Source: Pseudomonadota bacterium
Lineage (GTDB): Bacteria; Pseudomonadota; Gammaproteobacteria; Burkholderiales; Methylophilaceae
Length of the DNA: 64,000 bases
NCBI GenBank assembly: GCA_029563075.1
Contig: JAKQTN010000025.1
Span: forward strand, 186,001-250,000
Reading direction: 5' to 3'
Shown here: in pieces, positions 60,518-64,000 of the stretch
How the letters are laid out: each line of letters starts with the position of its first letter
Numbering within the stretch: the stretch's first letter is position 1
The notes under the pieces: generated by a model
Told to the model about the DNA's origin: nothing
The model's database searches: none
What the model saw: the letters and a program-made list of their open reading frames with translations, nothing else
Program-made: the position numbers and the translations under genes

Positions 60518-61069
60518 ATGGTGCTTACTATAAAAACCCTGCTGTCGTTTGCTGTGTTATGGCACCTCTTCGCGTTTGCCGCTGGCGGCGTTTATGTATT
60601 CCACGCCTATCGTGTCTTATTTTGGGGTGGCCACAATCCCTCTGGCGTAAAAGTGATTCGTTCAGCAGATTGGCAGTTGTGGCTTTCCGGTTTTATGATT
60701 ATTGGTCTTGGAATTGCACTCTATGGGTTTGACCGGTATACGGCAAATCCGAAACTTTGGGCGAAAATAATAGTGATTACCATTTGGCTGATCTCAACAC
60801 AGGCGATACGCCGGTATGCTGTCGCACAGATGCGCACAGGCTATCGGACGCCTATGCTCCTGGCGTCCGCAGTCAACATAGCGTGCTGGATATATGGCGC
60901 ATTTCTCGGCGTAGCAAAGCCTTTAGAGTTTGGCGCCGTTTCGTTCACCATGCTGATGGCTGGATTTGATATAGCGATAGCGCTTTGCCTCATCGTGACG
61001 ATCATGCTTGAAAACCGTCACCTGCGCATGGCAGCCACGCTTAACACGCCAGACCATGACAACAAATAG
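60518..61069 (+). CDS. Hypothetical integral membrane protein
   Basis: The 183-residue protein has about five hydrophobic helices (LLSFAVLWHLFAFAAGGVYV, LWLSGFMIIGLGIALYGF, IIVITIWLISTQAI, MLLASAVNIACWIYGAFLG and a last one near 150-170). No motif is recognised. It is followed by a terminator and converges on cspA. Confidence 0.7.
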   Translation: MVLTIKTLLSFAVLWHLFAFAAGGVYVFHAYRVLFWGGHNPSGVKVIRSADWQLWLSGFMIIGLGIALYGFDRYTANPKLWAKIIVITIWLISTQAIRRYAVAQMRTGYRTPMLLASAVNIACWIYGAFLGVAKPLEFGAVSFTMLMAGFDIAIALCLIVTIMLENRHLRMAATLNTPDHDNK

Positions 61070-61111
61070 GCCGCGCCGTGTAATCGCCTGCAGGGCGCGG
61101 AATTTGAATAA

Positions 61112-61138
61112 AAAAATGGCCCTTTGCGGGCCATTTTT
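61112..61138. terminator. Bidirectional terminator between membrane protein and cspA
   Basis: AAAAATGGCCC (61112-61122) pairs with GGGCCATTTTT (61128-61138) around TTTGC. It can serve both convergent genes. Confidence 0.8.
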
Positions 61139-61197
61139 AAGAATTCTGTGTTTCAGAATCCGTTAGTTTGAATGCAGACTTTTCATCTGCACAGCTA

Positions 61198-61401
61198 TTA
61201 CGCTTTTTGAATGTTAGAAGCTTGTTTGCCTTTTGGGCCTTCTGTCACGTCAAAACTAACGCGATCATTTTCTTTCAAACTTTTGTAACCGCTATCAACG
61301 ATAGCTGAGAAATGTGCGAATAAATCGTCACCGCCTGCGTCTGGGGTAATGAAACCAAAACCTTTAGAATCATTAAACCACTTTACAATACCTGTTGCCA
61401 T
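61198..61401 (-). CDS. cspA: Cold-shock protein, CspA family
   Basis: The 67-residue OB-fold RNA chaperone shows RNP1 KGFGFI and RNP2-like DLFAHFSAI, with the usual [20 protein letters not shown] start. The 150-base upstream stretch has no other gene and may be the leader with cold-regulated structure. Copy number of the family is unknown from this window. Confidence 0.93.
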   Translation of the reverse strand: MATGIVKWFNDSKGFGFITPDAGGDDLFAHFSAIVDSGYKSLKENDRVSFDVTEGPKGKQASNIQKA

Positions 61402-61576
61402 AATATTACTTTCTTACTTTAAAAAGGGAGGCACCCAAAAAAGTTTCTACTTCCAAAAAAAATGAGCCTCAAGGACTCAATAAATTAAAAATCTAAACGC
61501 CTAAGCGCCTTTGTACGGACAAACCACCCACATGTCAAGAAATATTTGTAATTAATTTTCATAATTCAGCAATTGA

Positions 61577-61605
61577 TTGCTTATTTTCGCCTGCGAGACT
61601 ATACT
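61577..61605 (+). promoter_or_regulatory. Candidate sigma-70 promoter of infA
   Basis: TTGCTT (61577-61582) and TATACT (61600-61605) are spaced by 17 bases, 112 bases upstream of the infA ATG. The 316-base gap between cspA and infA otherwise holds no gene. Confidence 0.5.
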
Positions 61606-61717
61606 GCGCCTGCGTTTAGTAGTGTCTATGCGCCATGTTGTTTTTTATTACTTACACTATTCCCCATTGCTCAGCTCACGCTCCATTCGGGTCTCAACTG
61701 AAGATTGGAGCATTGTT

Positions 61718-61978
61718 ATGGCAAAAGAAGAGTTAATTGAAATGAGCGGCGTGGTAGACGAAATTCTACCCGATTCGCGTTATCGTGTCACATTAGAAAA
61801 TGGCCACAAGCTGGTGGCCTACACTGGCGGCAAGATGAAGAAAAATCATATCCGCATTCTCGCCGGCGATAAAGTGTCGCTGGAGCTGTCGCCTTATGAC
61901 ATCAACAACGGCCGCATTACATTCAGACATATTGAATCAAAAACCGCTTATAGTCCGCCCAAAAGACGCACGTATTAA
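61718..61978 (+). CDS. infA: Translation initiation factor IF-1
   Basis: The 86-residue OB-fold protein ([20 protein letters not shown], then [20 protein letters not shown]) is IF-1, with a short basic C-terminal extension ([12 protein letters not shown]) beyond the usual 72 residues. This longer form is common as a stand-alone infA in betaproteobacteria. The ATG at 61718 is preferred to an upstream frame because the latter gives no IF-1-like sequence. Ribosomal-protein operon copies of infA are not in the window. Confidence 0.93.
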   Translation: MAKEELIEMSGVVDEILPDSRYRVTLENGHKLVAYTGGKMKKNHIRILAGDKVSLELSPYDINNGRITFRHIESKTAYSPPKRRTY

Positions 61979-62098
61979 CCCATCGGGGAACAATTCACAT
62001 CGTTCCTAAAACTTTAGCCTGATTTACCGGTCAACTATAATATAGTTGTAGCCGTTAATCAGCCAACGCTTATGACCGTCATTTATTAAAGGAAAATC

Positions 62099-62782
62099 AT
62101 GCATAAAAATATCCATAAGAACATTTTGGCAGCATCCGTGTTAGTTGCTTTCACATTAGGCGGTTGCGCCAACATGACAGAAACACAAAAAGACACAGCG
62201 AAAGGCGCTGGTATTGGCGCAGCTGGTGGTGCAGTCATTGGCGCAGTAGCCGGAGGCAAAAAAGGCGCGGTGATTGGTGCTGCCGTTGGCGGCGTGGCGG
62301 GTGGGGTTGCCGGCAATGTCTGGTCTAAACGCATGCAAGAGCAGAAAAAGCAGATGGAAGAAGCGACCGCAGGAACTGGGGTGGCGGTAACGCAAACGCC
62401 CGATAACCGCTTGAAACTGGATATTCCGAGTGACATCTCTTTTGATGTTAACCGCGCGGATATCAAACCAAACTTCAGAAAAGTGCTGGACACTTTTGCT
62501 GATGGCTTGAATAAAAACCCGGCTGCGAATATTACCATTATTGGCCATACCGACAGCTCCGGCAGCGATACCATCAATAATCCGTTATCGATGAATCGCG
62601 CTGCCGCCGCACGTGATTATCTAACTACTAGAGGCGTAGCTGCCAGTCGCTTTACCATTGATGGCCGCGGATCGCGTGAGCCATTGGTGGAAAATGACAC
62701 ACCCGCCAATAAAGCCAAGAATCGCCGCGTAGAGATATTTGTTGCTGAACCCGCTCCTGCCCAGCAACAGCCAGCGTCCTAA
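62099..62782 (+). CDS. OmpA-family lipoprotein
   Basis: The 227-residue precursor has a lipobox (VAFTLGGCANM), a glycine-zipper segment (GAGIGAAGGAVIGAVAGGKK, about 38-75) and an OmpA/MotB peptidoglycan-binding domain (about 105-215; ITIIGHTDSSGS, LTTRGVAASRFTIDGRGSRE, NRRVEIFV). It anchors the outer membrane to peptidoglycan. AAGGA precedes the ATG; a terminator follows. Confidence 0.9.
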   Translation: MHKNIHKNILAASVLVAFTLGGCANMTETQKDTAKGAGIGAAGGAVIGAVAGGKKGAVIGAAVGGVAGGVAGNVWSKRMQEQKKQMEEATAGTGVAVTQTPDNRLKLDIPSDISFDVNRADIKPNFRKVLDTFADGLNKNPAANITIIGHTDSSGSDTINNPLSMNRAAAARDYLTTRGVAASRFTIDGRGSREPLVENDTPANKAKNRRVEIFVAEPAPAQQQPAS

Positions 62783-62808
62783 AACCACTCATTGATACAC
62801 CGCTCTTA

Positions 62809-62837
62809 AAAAAAGCCAGCTTTATGCTGGCTTTTTT
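62809..62837 (+). terminator. Terminator after the OmpA-family gene
   Basis: AAAAAAGCCAGC (62809-62820) and GCTGGCTTTTTT (62826-62837) form a perfect 12-bp stem around TTTAT. Confidence 0.85.
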
Positions 62838-62934
62838 GTTAACCGCTACATGCTAATGCCCTTATAATAGCGCCCTTAATTCAGGTGCTTTTATTCGAAC
62901 CCATGTATTCAAACCCAGGTATTCAAACCTAAAG

Positions 62935-64000
62935 ATGAAAAATTTGGAAACAGACGTGTTGTTGGTAGGTGGCGGCATTATGAGCGCCACGCTGGGCGTA
63001 TTGCTGCATCAATTAGACCCTTCCCTGCATATTACCATGGTGGAGCAATTGCCCGATGTGGCCATGGAAAGCTCCAATGCATTGAACAACGCAGGCACGG
63101 GTCATGCAGGCTATTGCGAACTTAACTACACGCCGCAAGCGGCCGATGGCAGCATTGCCATCAAACGCGCCCTGGAAATCAACGCAGCATTTGAAGTTTC
63201 GCTGCAATTTTGGTCGCATTTGGTAGAAACCGGAGCATTGCCTGCGCCAGAAAAGTTTATCAATAAAACGCCGCACTTGAGCTTTGTATGGGGCGAACAA
63301 AATGCCGCATTTCTAAAGCAGCGTTACGCCCTGCTGAAGCAGCACCCTCTATTTGCCGACATGCAATACAGTGAAGACTTTAGCCAATTGCAGGTCTGGA
63401 TGCCGCTGGTGATGGCAGCCCGTAAATCTCATGAAAAACTGGCAGCAACTTTTGTTGAGCATGGTTCAGATGTAGATTTCGGCGCCCTCACCCGCCACAT
63501 GGTTGCTTACCTTAAAACGCAAGCAAACTTCAGCTTGCTGAATAACACACACGTCAAATCACTTAAGAAAATCAAAAATACTCAAATTGATAACTCCTGG
63601 CACGTTGGCTTATATAACAAAACCACCAAACATGCTAAAACCATCAATGCCAAATTTGTATTTTTGGGCGCGGGCGGCGGCGCTTTGCCTTTGCTGCAAA
63701 AAGCCGGCATTCCTGAAAGTATGGGCTATGGTGGCTTTCCAGTGAGCGGGCAATGGCTCATTTGCAACAACCCGGAGGTGATTAAGCAACATAGCACCAA
63801 GGTTTATGGAAAGGCTGCAGTTGGTGCACCACCGATGTCTGTGCCACACCTGGATACACGCATGATTAACGGCAAGCCTGCTTTGCTTTTTGGCCCATTT
63901 GCCGGTTTTACTACCAAATTCTTAAAGCAAGGTTCCATGCTGGATCTGGCCAGATCAGTTAAACCAAGCAACCTGAAAGCCATGCTGGGCGCAGGTAAGA
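62935..64000 (+). CDS. mqo: Malate:quinone oxidoreductase (5' part)
   Basis: Mqo is a membrane-bound FAD enzyme oxidising malate to oxaloacetate with electrons passed to quinone. The first 355 codons are in the window and run off its end without a stop. The N-terminus MKNLETDVLLVGGGIMSATL is the FAD motif, NAGTGHAGYCELNYTP and FLGAGGGALPLLQKAGI are family blocks. It is a plus-strand gene 98 bases after the terminator above. Confidence 0.93.
   Translation, partial: MKNLETDVLLVGGGIMSATLGVLLHQLDPSLHITMVEQLPDVAMESSNALNNAGTGHAGYCELNYTPQAADGSIAIKRALEINAAFEVSLQFWSHLVETGALPAPEKFINKTPHLSFVWGEQNAAFLKQRYALLKQHPLFADMQYSEDFSQLQVWMPLVMAARKSHEKLAATFVEHGSDVDFGALTRHMVAYLKTQANFSLLNNTHVKSLKKIKNTQIDNSWHVGLYNKTTKHAKTINAKFVFLGAGGGALPLLQKAGIPESMGYGGFPVSGQWLICNNPEVIKQHSTKVYGKAAVGAPPMSVPHLDTRMINGKPALLFGPFAGFTTKFLKQGSMLDLARSVKPSNLKAMLGAGK

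Noticed and set aside
61577-61717. N-terminal extension of infA
   Set aside because: The upstream codons overlap the promoter and do not resemble IF-1; the ATG at 61718 fits the family.
62086-62577. 163-residue minus-strand frame over the OmpA-family gene
   Set aside because: Pro/Ala repeats are the shadow of the glycine zipper in the real gene.
1-64000. CRISPR arrays and insertion sequences
   Set aside because: No regularly spaced direct repeats and no transposase reading frame with terminal inverted repeats were seen.

Overview
The window reads as a chromosomal stretch of a betaproteobacterium. The rnhB-lpxB-lpxA-fabZ-lpxD-skp-bamA-rseP-dxr-cdsA-uppS-frr-pyrH-tsf-rpsB order, TTG-started priB between rpsF and rpsR, the HpnCDE squalene genes and an SHP/DHC/cytochrome b561 cluster together suggest a Methylophilaceae-like (Methylotenera-type) organism. 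That assignment is inference from gene content; there is no rRNA here.

Positions 1-42.2 kb are mostly housekeeping. On the minus strand, 17.35 kb down to 2.78 kb is one long envelope and translation superoperon (ribosomal protein S2, EF-Ts, UMP kinase, ribosome recycling factor, isoprenoid and phospholipid precursors, BamA, lipid A). Next come map-glnD (nitrogen signalling), two cupins, tRNA-Ser, deformylase, a methylthioinosine phosphorylase, hpnCDE, radA, dnaB, a two-component system linked to a c-type/b-type cytochrome operon, the S6-PriB-S18-L9 operon, uvrB, a trypsin-like/TPR protein, an aspartate-type aminotransferase and an AsmA protein. A dispersed hairpin repeat of about 37 nt occurs at least four times, always at gene 3' ends.

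At 42172-42247 lies tRNA-Asn(GTT). Its 3' 47 nt are repeated at 54976-55022, bracketing a 12.8-kb genomic island with a tyrosine integrase beside the right repeat. The left half of the island is a compact minus-strand operon: MBL-fold hydrolase, an E2-E1-JAB triple-domain ubiquitin-like conjugation protein, the first 43 codons of a patatin-like phospholipase (truncated), a small membrane protein and a second MBL-fold hydrolase. No CD-NTase or ubiquitin-like gene is visible. This is the best candidate in the window for a poorly described, probably anti-phage, system. The right half holds an XRE regulator with a visible palindromic operator, several unrecognised cargo genes, a RecA-like ATPase and the integrase.

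A second mobile segment follows on the minus strand (about 54.98-58.4 kb): a large serine recombinase whose last 13 codons are antisense to the tRNA-Asn 3' end, small proteins, a Rep_trans-type replication initiator and a small helix-rich or ribbon-helix-helix-like protein. Its right border is not visible. A TPR-repeat protein (58.6-60.0 kb) is also probably accessory.

From about 60.1 kb the sequence looks chromosomal again: a small Cys-containing protein, a membrane protein, cspA, infA, an OmpA-family lipoprotein and the first 355 codons of malate:quinone oxidoreductase, which runs off the end.
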